From contig JBBRQD010000030.1 of NCBI GenBank assembly GCA_038227045.1, positions 1 through 53,763 on the forward strand: a stretch of 53,763 bases of DNA, read 5' to 3'. The notes below the pieces were generated by a model. It searched no databases. It saw nothing but the letters and a program-made list of their open reading frames with translations, and was not told the origin of the DNA. Origin of the DNA: JANXLS01 sp038227045 (GTDB taxonomy: Bacteria > Planctomycetota > SZUA-567 > H5-PLA8). Each line of letters begins with the position of its first letter. Position 1 is the first letter of the stretch. The position numbers were made by a program, and so were the translations under genes. This document shows positions 33,441 through 42,300 of this stretch, one piece after another.

Positions 33441-34409
33441 ATGAAGATTCTTATTGTGGCTGAATTTGCCGCGGGGGCGCTTAAAAAATCGGCGCATGAA
33501 TTGAGCAGCGCGGCGCGGGCGGTAGACGCGGGCGTTGAACTTCATGCGTTGGTTCTTGGGCCGGGCGCGGGCGCGGTGGCTTCGGAACTCGCTTCTTGGG
33601 GCGTCGGCACGATTCATATCGGCGAGAGTGGTTTCGAAACGTATGCGCCGCTGCGGTGGACCCGGGCGATTGCCGGCGTGTCGAAATCGCTGAATCCGGA
33701 TGCGATTTTGATGGGGGCGGGGGCTCTGTCGCGCGATATTGCCGGGCGGGTGGCGTTGCGCGCGGGCGGATCGCTGGCCAGCGATTGCACGGGGCTGTCA
33801 TCTGGCGGCGGATTTAAAATCGTCCGGCCGACTCACGCGGGGCGGGTGACCGTGGGCGCGTCATTTTCGGGGCCGGGGCCGCTGGTTGCGACGCTGCGCG
33901 CGAATGCCTTTTCAATTGTCAAACCCGCTCAGCCGGGCGCCGGAGTGGTCGTGAATTTAAGTGCGCCGCTGGAGACTGCGGACCTTCGCGCGCTGGTCAC
34001 CGCCAGCGTACAAGCGCCCGGAACGCGTCCGGAGTTGGCGGAGGCCGCGATTGTGGTTTCGGGCGGACGGAGTCTCGGTTCGGCGGAAAATTTCAAGCTG
34101 ATCTACGATCTCTGCGACGTGCTCGGCGCCGCGCCGGGAGCGTCGCGCGCGGCGGTGGATGCGGGTTATGCGCCGCATTCGATGCAGGTCGGCCAGACGG
34201 GAAAAACGGTCAACCCGGCGCTGTATATCGCCTGCGGCATCAGCGGCGCGATTCAGCATCTGGCGGGGATGCGCACGAGCAAGACCATCGTGGCGATCAA
34301 CAAAGACCCCAACGTGCCGATTTTTAAAATCGCGGACTGCGCGGTCGTCGGCGACATGTTTCAAATTCTGCCAATCCTGACCGATGAATTCCGCAAGTTG
34401 CTGAAGTGA
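33441..34409 (+). CDS. etfA: electron transfer flavoprotein subunit alpha
   Basis: A 322-residue ETF alpha subunit, complete. ATG 33441 with GGAG at 33429-33432; MKILIVAEFAAGALKKSAHEL starts the first domain and the FAD domain ends with VGQTGKTVNPALYIACGIS, GAIQHLAGMRTSKTIVAINK, DPNVPIFKIADCAVVGDMF. The S/T-G-K-T-V-N-P motif binds FAD. It is the partner of EtfB. No EtfD-type quinone oxidoreductase or acyl-CoA dehydrogenase is visible nearby. Confidence 0.96.
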   Translation: MKILIVAEFAAGALKKSAHELSSAARAVDAGVELHALVLGPGAGAVASELASWGVGTIHIGESGFETYAPLRWTRAIAGVSKSLNPDAILMGAGALSRDIAGRVALRAGGSLASDCTGLSSGGGFKIVRPTHAGRVTVGASFSGPGPLVATLRANAFSIVKPAQPGAGVVVNLSAPLETADLRALVTASVQAPGTRPELAEAAIVVSGGRSLGSAENFKLIYDLCDVLGAAPGASRAAVDAGYAPHSMQVGQTGKTVNPALYIACGISGAIQHLAGMRTSKTIVAINKDPNVPIFKIADCAVVGDMFQILPILTDEFRKLLK

Positions 34410-34482
34410 ACATGCGACGGTTTCCGTTATTCGACTGGCTTACTTAATCGCGGATTACCGCGGATGAAAGATTGGAATTTGC

Positions 34483-34710
34483 GTGGTATCAAACACTCTG
34501 GGAATGTTTGCGTTTGGGCTGGCGGGATTGGTGTTGACTGTAAAAGTATTTCGCGGCATTGTCACTGGCGAAATGGGGATCCTGGCCTGGCAGTTCAAGC
34601 GCGAGGGACGCGAGCGGGCGTTTTGGATTTGGATGGCGGTGTGGGCTTTGACGAGTCTCGCGCTTTTTTTCGCCGCGCTGAAATGCTATCTCGGGCCGGT
34701 GTCATTTTGA
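34483..34710 (+). CDS. small membrane protein
   Basis: A 75-residue protein with two membrane helices (about 6-26, LGMFAFGLAGLVLTVKVFRGIV and 46-66, FWIWMAVWALTSLALFFAALK) joined by a basic loop (FKREGRERA). The start is a GTG with GGAA ahead. I recognise no family. It lies 73 bases after etfA and 63 before the propeller gene on the same strand, so it may be cotranscribed with them. Confidence 0.6.
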   Translation: MVSNTLGMFAFGLAGLVLTVKVFRGIVTGEMGILAWQFKREGRERAFWIWMAVWALTSLALFFAALKCYLGPVSF

Positions 34711-34773
34711 CGCGGGACTCGGTGTATTCAGTGGGATGACGTGTTCGTTTTACGAAAAAAAAGGATCAACATC

Positions 34774-36093
34774 ATGACGCTTTGCCGCTTCGTTCGCGTG
34801 GTTCTGATTGTATCTGTTCTGTGCGTGCCGCTGGTTCACGCTGAGAATTGGCCGAATTGGCGCGGGCCGCATTACGATGGTTCGACCACCGAAACGAATC
34901 TTCCCGAGACGTTGAATCTCGACAAGAATCTCGCGTGGAAAGCCGCCGTTCCAGGGCGCGGCGGTGCGACGCCTATCGTCTGGGGAGACAAGGTGTTCAT
35001 CAGTTCCGCCGATGACGCGACGAAAGATTTGTTCGCGCTCTGCTACGACCGGCTCACCGGAAAGGAACTTTGGAAAACGAAAGTGTCCTCCGGCGACACC
35101 GCGAACGGACGCAACAACAGCGCGTCGCCTTCGCCCGTCACCGATGGAACGGCGGTGTTTTACCTCTACGGAAACGGGGATTTGGCCAGGCTGGACATGG
35201 ACGGCAAGATTGTCTGGCACAAGAATATCGTCACCGATTACGGCACGTTTTCAATTCAATGGGGCTACGGCAACAGCCCGCTGTTGTTCAAGGACAAGCT
35301 GTACATCACCGTGCTGCGCCGCGACAAATGGAAGGGCAGCACGCAGCCGCTGGAATCGTTCCTGCTGGCGCTGAACCCGAAAGACGGCGCGGTGATTTGG
35401 AAGCATGTGAGGCCGACGGACGCGGTGGCGGAGACACAGGAGTCGTACGCGACGCCGATGCCGGTGGAAGTTAGCGGGCGCACGGAGTTGCTGATCAACG
35501 ACGGCGAATACATGACCGGCCACGATGCGGAGACCGGCGAGGAATTGTGGCGCTTCGGGTCGTACACGCCGGGCAAGCAGCCGGATCGCCGCATGGTGGT
35601 CTCGCCGATTGCCGGCGCGGGAAATTTTTATTGCACCGCCGCAAAAACAGGCTCGCCGATTTACGCGGTGAAGCTGGACAGCAAGGGATCGATCAAGACG
35701 ACCGAAGCGGCCTGGACAGTCGACGATCCGCAGTCGCAGCCGGATTGCACGACGCCGTTGTTTTACAACAACAGCTTGTTCGTGATCAGCGACAAAAAGT
35801 CGGCATTGATGAAAATCGATCCGAAGACCGGCAAGCCGCTTTGGACCGGCAGCCTGCAGGAAAAAGGCAAAGGCGTATTTCGCGCCTCTCCGACCGGCGG
35901 CGGCGGCAAAGTATATGTGGTGCGCGTGACGGGCGACGTGTACGTGATTTCGGCCGGCGATGAATTCAAAGTGCTGAGCGAACTGGCGCTGGGCGAAGGC
36001 AACGAGAACGTCGGCGCGGTATCATCGATCGCGATTTCGCAGGGGAATGTGTTCGTGCGGACGCCGAAGACGCTGTATTGCTTTAAGAAGTAA
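34774..36093 (+). CDS. secreted PQQ-like beta-propeller protein
   Basis: A 439-residue exported propeller (ATG 34774 with AAAGGA ahead; signal peptide MTLCRFVRVVLIVSVLC to about HAE). The mature protein opens with NWPNWRGPHYDGS, nearly the same opening as the protein at 14836, showing paralogy. Blade motifs include DRLTGKELWKTK, DMDGKIVWHK, NPKDGAVIWKH, DAETGEELWRF and DPKTGKPLWTG. Function is likely scaffolding or ligand binding in the periplasm; a cofactor is not demonstrated. Confidence 0.87.
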   Translation: MTLCRFVRVVLIVSVLCVPLVHAENWPNWRGPHYDGSTTETNLPETLNLDKNLAWKAAVPGRGGATPIVWGDKVFISSADDATKDLFALCYDRLTGKELWKTKVSSGDTANGRNNSASPSPVTDGTAVFYLYGNGDLARLDMDGKIVWHKNIVTDYGTFSIQWGYGNSPLLFKDKLYITVLRRDKWKGSTQPLESFLLALNPKDGAVIWKHVRPTDAVAETQESYATPMPVEVSGRTELLINDGEYMTGHDAETGEELWRFGSYTPGKQPDRRMVVSPIAGAGNFYCTAAKTGSPIYAVKLDSKGSIKTTEAAWTVDDPQSQPDCTTPLFYNNSLFVISDKKSALMKIDPKTGKPLWTGSLQEKGKGVFRASPTGGGGKVYVVRVTGDVYVISAGDEFKVLSELALGEGNENVGAVSSIAISQGNVFVRTPKTLYCFKK

Positions 36094-36103
36094 AGAGCGA
36101 TCA

Positions 36104-36227
36104 TGGGTGCCACGGAGCAGTATTCTGCTCCGTGCTGTGACACCCGCGATTGCTTACGATTCATCGCTTCTTCTCAATCGTAAGCACCTCAGCACGGAGC
36201 AAACGGCCGCTTGCTCCGTGGCACCCA
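36104..36227. repeat. compound inverted repeat with two alternative folds
   Basis: CACGGAGCA pairs locally with TGCTCCGTG at 36111-36134 and again at 36193-36220; a third hairpin (10 bp, perfect) is at 36152-36161/36176-36185. Alternatively 36104-36119 pairs with 36212-36227 (16 bp, perfect) and 36126-36137 with 36190-36201 (12 bp, perfect). It fills the gap between the converging propeller and opcA genes. There is no T-run. Confidence 0.8.
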
Positions 36228-36229
36228 AC

Positions 36230-37321
36230 TTAAATCATCTGCAACAGCGTCGAAGCCATCCGAAACGATTTCTCAAAAACCCGGCTGCGCATTCGCCGGC
36301 CGAGTTCCCGGAACAACAGGTCCGCGGCCTTTGAATCCGCGTGCGGGAACGTGCGCAGCACTTGCTTCGTTTGCTTGTCTTCGTGGCGCAGGATCATCAG
36401 GCGTTCGTTGTGGTCGCGCTCGACGATGAACGCGTGCGGCCGATCGGGGTTTTGCACGCCCAGGATCACGCGCTGAAGCCCCTGGCTGGTTTCCGTGGAT
36501 TGCGGCAGCATGACCAGTTCGGCGTGAACCGGATCGCCGCGTTTGTCTTTGAATTCCAGACGCACTTCGTCGAGGCCCGGCGAGCCCTGCGCCGGTTCCC
36601 ATTCCAATTGCACCGCCACCCAGGCCAGCAGCAGAAGCGCCCGGAACTGGTAGCCTTCCTCCATTCCCGGCAGCGACATGTATTCGACGCGCGCGTGGTC
36701 GAGTTCCCAGATTTCCTGCTCGAACATCCCCGCGTCGAAAAAGTCTGCGGCGCATTCGCGCCACGGACGCAGGCGCGCCCAGTTGAAATTGGTGAACGCG
36801 ACCTTCTCTTCGTGCCGGGTGATGAAATCGGACACTTGCATCACGGTGAAATGCAGATTCGTCCAGTTCACGCCGTCGTAAATGAAACGGTCCGCGAACG
36901 CGAGCATCTGTTCGACCACCACCCGCTGGCTCAGGAAATTTCCGCGCCACCAGACGTTGATCGGCAGGTCCGCGACCAGCAGCGGCTGAATCGCGCTGGC
37001 CAGTTCCTTCACCGCCGATCCGTTGGCGTGCAGCGTGAATTGATCGCACGCGACGCTCTTGCCGGTTCCGTCGCTATAGGTGTGCGCGGAAAACTGCGCG
37101 TCGAGTTTCGACGATGCGCTGCGCGGCTGGGCGATGATCAGGATCACCCGGCAGGGATGTTTGACAATGTACTGCCCGATCGTCTGGACGACGCTGGCTT
37201 CGTCGCTGGGATCCTCGGTATACACGACGAGGTTCGAAAGACACGGCTGTGAGACGCCGCTCTCCACGCTCGACTGAATCGCGCCACTCCAAATCTGGCC
37301 GGTCGCCTGTTCCGTCTGCAT
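36230..37321 (-). CDS. opcA: glucose-6-phosphate dehydrogenase assembly protein OpcA
   Basis: A 363-residue OpcA-family protein. From the ATG at 37321 it starts MQTEQATGQIW, with SNLVVYTEDPSDEASV, CRVILIIAQPRS, LLVADLPINVWWRGNFL, FIYDGVNWTNLHFTVMQVSDF and FTNFNWARLRPWRECAADFF; the WWRG and FNWARLRPWR blocks are characteristic. OpcA is known as a Zwf assembly or activating factor in cyanobacteria and actinobacteria. The zwf stop codon lies one base before this ATG, with GGAGG inside the zwf end, so translation is probably coupled. Confidence 0.92.
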   Translation of the reverse strand: MQTEQATGQIWSGAIQSSVESGVSQPCLSNLVVYTEDPSDEASVVQTIGQYIVKHPCRVILIIAQPRSASSKLDAQFSAHTYSDGTGKSVACDQFTLHANGSAVKELASAIQPLLVADLPINVWWRGNFLSQRVVVEQMLAFADRFIYDGVNWTNLHFTVMQVSDFITRHEEKVAFTNFNWARLRPWRECAADFFDAGMFEQEIWELDHARVEYMSLPGMEEGYQFRALLLLAWVAVQLEWEPAQGSPGLDEVRLEFKDKRGDPVHAELVMLPQSTETSQGLQRVILGVQNPDRPHAFIVERDHNERLMILRHEDKQTKQVLRTFPHADSKAADLLFRELGRRMRSRVFEKSFRMASTLLQMI

Positions 37322-37322
37322 G

Positions 37323-38831
37323 TTACAAACGCCTCCATTTCCGGGCCTCGCTCGTGAGGAGCTGTTCGGCTTCTTTGGGGCCCCAGGTGCCGGCCGCGTA
37401 TTGCGGCAGCGGGCGCGTGCCGTCTTCCCGCCATGCGGCCAGGATCGGATCGAAGAACGCCCACGACTGTTCGGCTTCGTCATGCCGGATGAAGAGCGTG
37501 GCGTCGCCGATCATCGTGTCGAGCAGCAGCCGTTCGTATGCTTCGGGCGATGATCCGCCGAAGCGGAAATCCATCTTCACCGATTGAATTTGCAATTGCT
37601 GCTCGGGCACTTTCGCTTCCATGCGCAGGGAGACGCCTTCGTCGGGCTGCACGCGGATGGTCAGCACGTTTTGATCGACCGGCGTTTCGCTGTCGGCGGC
37701 GTTGAATAAAATGTCCGGCGAACGCTTGAAGAAGATGGAGATTTCGGTGCCTTTTTTGGCGAGGCGCTTGCCGTGTCTCAGGTAAAACGGCACGCCCGAC
37801 CAGCGCCAGCTATCGATGAACAATTTGACGCAGGCAAACGTTTCCGAAACCGATTTCGGCGAGACGTTGGTCTCTTCGCGGTAGCCTTTCACCGGCGAGC
37901 CGTCCATGTAGCCGCGCGAATATTGTCCGCGCACCGTCGCGCTTCGGACGTCGCGGGCCAGAATCGGCCGGAGCGCCTGGAGCACTTTCACTTTCTCGTT
38001 GCGAATCTGTTCGGCTTTCAAACTGATGGGCGTTTCCATCGCGATCAGCGCCAGCAGTTGCATCATGTGATTCTGCATCATGTCGCGCACGGCGCCGGCT
38101 TCTTCGTAGTATCCGGCGCGGCTGCCGACACCCAGCGTCTCGGCGACCGTGATCTGCACGTGATCGATGAATTGGTTGCGCCAGATGGGCTCGAACAGTC
38201 CGTTGGCGAAGCGCAGGACCAATATATTCTGGACGGTCTCCTTGCCCAGATAATGATCGATGCGATAGATTTCGGATTCGCCAAATATTCCTTGCAGATG
38301 CGAATTCAGCTTTTGCGCGGTGGCGAGGTCGCGGCCAAACGGTTTTTCAATAACGATGCGGTGCCAGCCGGCCGAATCGGTCAGCCCGTGCGCTTTCAAT
38401 TGCGCCGGGATGATTTCGAAGAGGCTCGGATTCGTGGACAGATAAAAGAGCCGGTTGCCTTTCGTCCCGCGCTCGACATCAATGCGCGCGAGAAGCTCCT
38501 TAAGTTCCTGAAAGGTCGAGTTCTCTTTAAAATCGCCCTTGATGTAATGCATCCCCGCCGCGAGGTTGTTCCAGACGGCGTCGTTGATCGGTTTATGGCG
38601 CGAAAATTCCTGAACGGCTTTCTTCATGTCCTCGCGAAACGATTCGGTGGTGAAATCGCTGACCGCGACCGCGACGAGCGCGAAATACGGCGGCAGGCTG
38701 CCTTCATGCGCAAGGCTGTAAATCGCCGGCACCAATTTGCGATGCGCCAAATCGCCCGACGCCCCGAAAATAACCATCGCACACGGCTCCGACACACGCT
38801 GCCGCAGCAGACCCTCTCGAAGTGGATTCAT
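37323..38831 (-). CDS. zwf: glucose-6-phosphate 1-dehydrogenase
   Basis: A 502-residue enzyme: NADP(+) + glucose 6-phosphate to 6-phosphogluconolactone + NADPH, entry to the oxidative pentose phosphate pathway. Cofactor loop GASGDL (23-28); active-site RIDHYLGKE (190-198), with IVIEKPFGRDL before it and RNEKVKVLQALRP later. The length is standard and no residue is missing. It is the first gene of a two-gene operon with opcA; other pathway genes are not adjacent. Confidence 0.97.
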   Translation of the reverse strand: MNPLREGLLRQRVSEPCAMVIFGASGDLAHRKLVPAIYSLAHEGSLPPYFALVAVAVSDFTTESFREDMKKAVQEFSRHKPINDAVWNNLAAGMHYIKGDFKENSTFQELKELLARIDVERGTKGNRLFYLSTNPSLFEIIPAQLKAHGLTDSAGWHRIVIEKPFGRDLATAQKLNSHLQGIFGESEIYRIDHYLGKETVQNILVLRFANGLFEPIWRNQFIDHVQITVAETLGVGSRAGYYEEAGAVRDMMQNHMMQLLALIAMETPISLKAEQIRNEKVKVLQALRPILARDVRSATVRGQYSRGYMDGSPVKGYREETNVSPKSVSETFACVKLFIDSWRWSGVPFYLRHGKRLAKKGTEISIFFKRSPDILFNAADSETPVDQNVLTIRVQPDEGVSLRMEAKVPEQQLQIQSVKMDFRFGGSSPEAYERLLLDTMIGDATLFIRHDEAEQSWAFFDPILAAWREDGTRPLPQYAAGTWGPKEAEQLLTSEARKWRRL

Positions 38832-39373
38832 GTCGTACGCCCGCCGATTGCCGCTGGTGGAAATGTTAAATTCAGATCATTCTGCTTGAAATCAAGCATT
38901 AAGGGCATGAGCTGTGCACAGTTAACTGCCTCAATGCAATCCCGTTGCCTAAGTGCGCGAATTCTATGAAATGAACTCAGCGATTCAAATCATTCACGCG
39001 TTCTTAAATTAAGAACGGGCGGTAACGAAAAGACGTATTCGAGGTGTGGTGCCGGCGGTTGGTCCACCTCATTGAGGTGGGGCCCGCAGGCAAAAGAAGC
39101 AACTCCCTGAACGCACGCATTGCAGTTGCTCGTGCGGCTTGGGAAAGGCTTCTTGTCGCTGAAGCGCCCCGCCCGGCTCGGGTGGCCACACGCGTGTCAT
39201 CATCGATTAAGCAATCACATCAATGCAACCCAAATTTCCTAAAAAAATCCTCGTAACGAATCGTTCCAACACTCGTCAAATATGCGAGCGAATACTTTTG
39301 AGTTTCATTCGACGTTGCTGTATAATTTCCCCTAGCTTGAATAAGTCGGTCTTGCCGTAAAGGATTCGTGACG
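38832..39373. promoter_or_regulatory. divergent intergenic region with kinase promoter and hairpins
   Basis: Between zwf and the large kinase. TTGAGT (39298-39303) and a perfect TATAAT (39321-39326), spacing 17, form a strong promoter for the kinase, with a leader of about 40 bases. Small dyads lie at 38884-38897 (GCTTGAAATCAAGC, near zwf, a possible operator), 38999-39017 (8 bp, loop AAT) and 39064-39080. No gene was found in the 540 bases. Confidence 0.55.
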
Positions 39374-42300
39374 ATGCCCAACACGCCCGAAGACAATCCT
39401 GCGTCCGATCCGCTGGCTGCAGGCGGGGGTGCCATCGACGATCTGACGCCGCCTTCCGGGCAGTTCAATGCGAGCCAGGCCTTCGCGTCAAACCCCACGC
39501 CGGGCTCGTCCCAAAGCAATGACGGCGGTGATTTGACCATCAAGGGCGTGTCTCCCGTGCGGCCGAGCCGCACGACTGAAGTTCTTCCGAAAACCGGCGC
39601 GCGCACCGGCCCTCTGGCGGCTCAGGGCGTCGGCAATCCGCAAGACGATCTTGTCATTCAAGACCTTTCCAAAGAAGCGCTGCTGCGCAACACGCAGCGC
39701 GTCATGTTCCGCGGGCAGATGTGCCCATCGCTGAACGGCATTCCGTTGGTCTCGAAGCTGGGGCAGGGCGGGATGGGCGCGGTATATTGCGGAATTCATC
39801 CCCGCTTGCAGAACAGAGTCGCGGTCAAAGTGCTGCCGCTGCAGATGGCCGCTGAAGACGCGGGCCTCGTCCAGCGCTTGATCCGCGAAGCGCAGATCGC
39901 CGCGATGATTCAATCCCCGCATCTGGCCGCGGTCTACGACGTCAACGAAGAAGACGGGCAGTTCTTCATCGTGATGGAGTACGTTCCGGGCCTGACGATG
40001 GGCCAGTATCTCAAGCAGATCGTGAAGCAGGGCCATACGGGATTGAGCGAGCTGGATGCGATCGATGTCTGCATCGCCGCCACCATCGGACTGGACGCTG
40101 CGCATCAGGAAAGCGTGATCCACCGCGATTTAAAGCCCGAAAACATCATGGTGCCGTTCAAACTGCGGCAGCAGAATGTCCTGGAACTCAAAAAAGCGAA
40201 GCTCATGGATCTGGGGCTGGCGCGCAGCGAAAAAGGCAAAGGTTCGCAGTCGCTGACCGGCATGAAGGTCGCGATGGGCACGCCCGGCTACATGTCGCCG
40301 GAACAGATTCTGAACGCCAAGACGGCAAGCAAGCCGTCGGACGTTTATGGCATGGGCGCGACGCTGTACGCGATGCTGACCGGTCGTCCTCCGTTCAAGA
40401 ACGACGACGAAGAAGACATGATGCGGGTGCTCTTTGCGACAGTCAACGAAACGCCCGCGCCGCTCTCGTCGAAGCGCAAGGATGTCTCGTCCGCCGTGGA
40501 GAGCCTGGTCAACACGTGTCTTGCAAAAAAGCCCGAAGATCGTTACCCGGACGCACAGGAACTGGTGCGCGCGTTGATTGCGTGCCGCAAAGTTCTGGCG
40601 CCGTCGAGCGCGTTCGACGACTTCGAAAGCACCACGTCAAAGCAGCTCGCGCCCGCGACGCGCCCCGCCGTGTACACGCCGGGGTTGACGGTGCTGCCGG
40701 TGAATTTCGACGGGCGGGGAGGCGCGCAGCGAGGCGGCAAAGACAAATCCGGCAAAAAGACATGGATGGTCGCCGGAATCGGCGTGGCAAGCGCGGCCAT
40801 GCTGGCCGGCGGTGCGGCCGTTTACATGTATGTCTTTTATAAACCTGACCAGCCGTCGGACAAATTTCGCGATGAAGTGATCAACATCCACCGGTACTAC
40901 TACGGCGATGAGTTCAAGGCGGCCCTTCACAGCAACGAAAAGGCCACGACGCACAAAAAATACGAGGCGGCGGTCGCTCACACGAAGCAAAATCCGGGCA
41001 TTAAAGAAATCGAGCAGGACGACATCAACGCGGCTATCCTGATCCAGTTGACGGACGACCTGTCGAAGCCGGGGTTATTGCTCGACGACGTGAAACTGGC
41101 CCGGGAAAAGCTCGCGAAATTCGTCGCGGTGACGAAAGACGACGAGAACGAAAAGAAACTGATTGTCGGCAAAATACAGAAGATCGACGATGAGCGACAC
41201 ATCTTAATCGATCAGGAAATCGCAGGAAATGAGAGCAAATCCGCGCAAGAGAGGCTGGACGCGCTAACGGATTTGGTCACAAGGGATCCGGCGAACAAGC
41301 TGGTGGCGAAGCTGCGGCCCGAAATCGAGAAAATGGCGAATCTCGAGAAGGCCAAGGAATTGATGGACAAGGCGAATAACAGCGAAAAAGACGGGCTTTA
41401 CGATGCCGCACTTAAGCATGTTCGCGAAGCCATGCTGTTGGACCCAAAGTTGAAGTCCGCAGGCACGGTTTTAGAAAGCAAGATAGTGAGCGCTTTGAAT
41501 CGGGAACAACTGAAAGCCAAATTGGATGCGGCGACCCGGAAGTTGACGGATGCCTACGGCAAAGCCTTGGGCTTTTTGATCGCAGAAGATTTTTCGGCGG
41601 CAGAAAAGGCGGCGGAGGAAGCGGACAGCCTTCTGGTGGATGCCAACATAATCGATGGCGATTTCAAGCCGGCTGTTCAGGTCGCGTATCTGCATCAGCG
41701 CATCGGCGATTCCAAAAAAGTCGCGGAATACCGCAGCGGCCTGGCGGCCGTGCACAAATTGCTGGACGAAAGCAAGTTTGACGAAGCCGAGAAAAAACTG
41801 GAAGGGACGAAGTCGAATAAGCCGGCCGACGAAAGCGGTTTCGAAGCCGCCGACCTGCAGGACCGAATTAGCCGCGCGCAATACGCCAAGGCGTTGGAAA
41901 AGGCGCTCGCGCTCAAGGCCGGACCCGCATTTGACGACGCGCTGGCTCAAGCCGAGATTGCCATCCAAAAGCGTCCGGCCGACGCAAAGGGGAACAAGGC
42001 GGCCGAACTCAAACGCGAGATTATCCAGGTCAAAGCGCAGGCAAAAGACAGTGCGTTGTACACGGAGTACATCCAGGAGGCAACAAAGCTGAAGGAAGCC
42101 GGTACGTTCAAAGACGCGCTGGCCAAGATCGACGAAGCGCGCGACAAGTTCGGAGCCAGAAAGGACGCGACGGACCTCGAGGCGGCGATCGTGCAGCTTG
42201 AGCGCAAGGCGATGGTCGCCGATTTGGCCGACGCCAACCAGAAGCGAAAAGCGGCGGAGCTTCGTTTGCAGCAGCAGGACAAGAAGTTTGAAGCGGAAAA

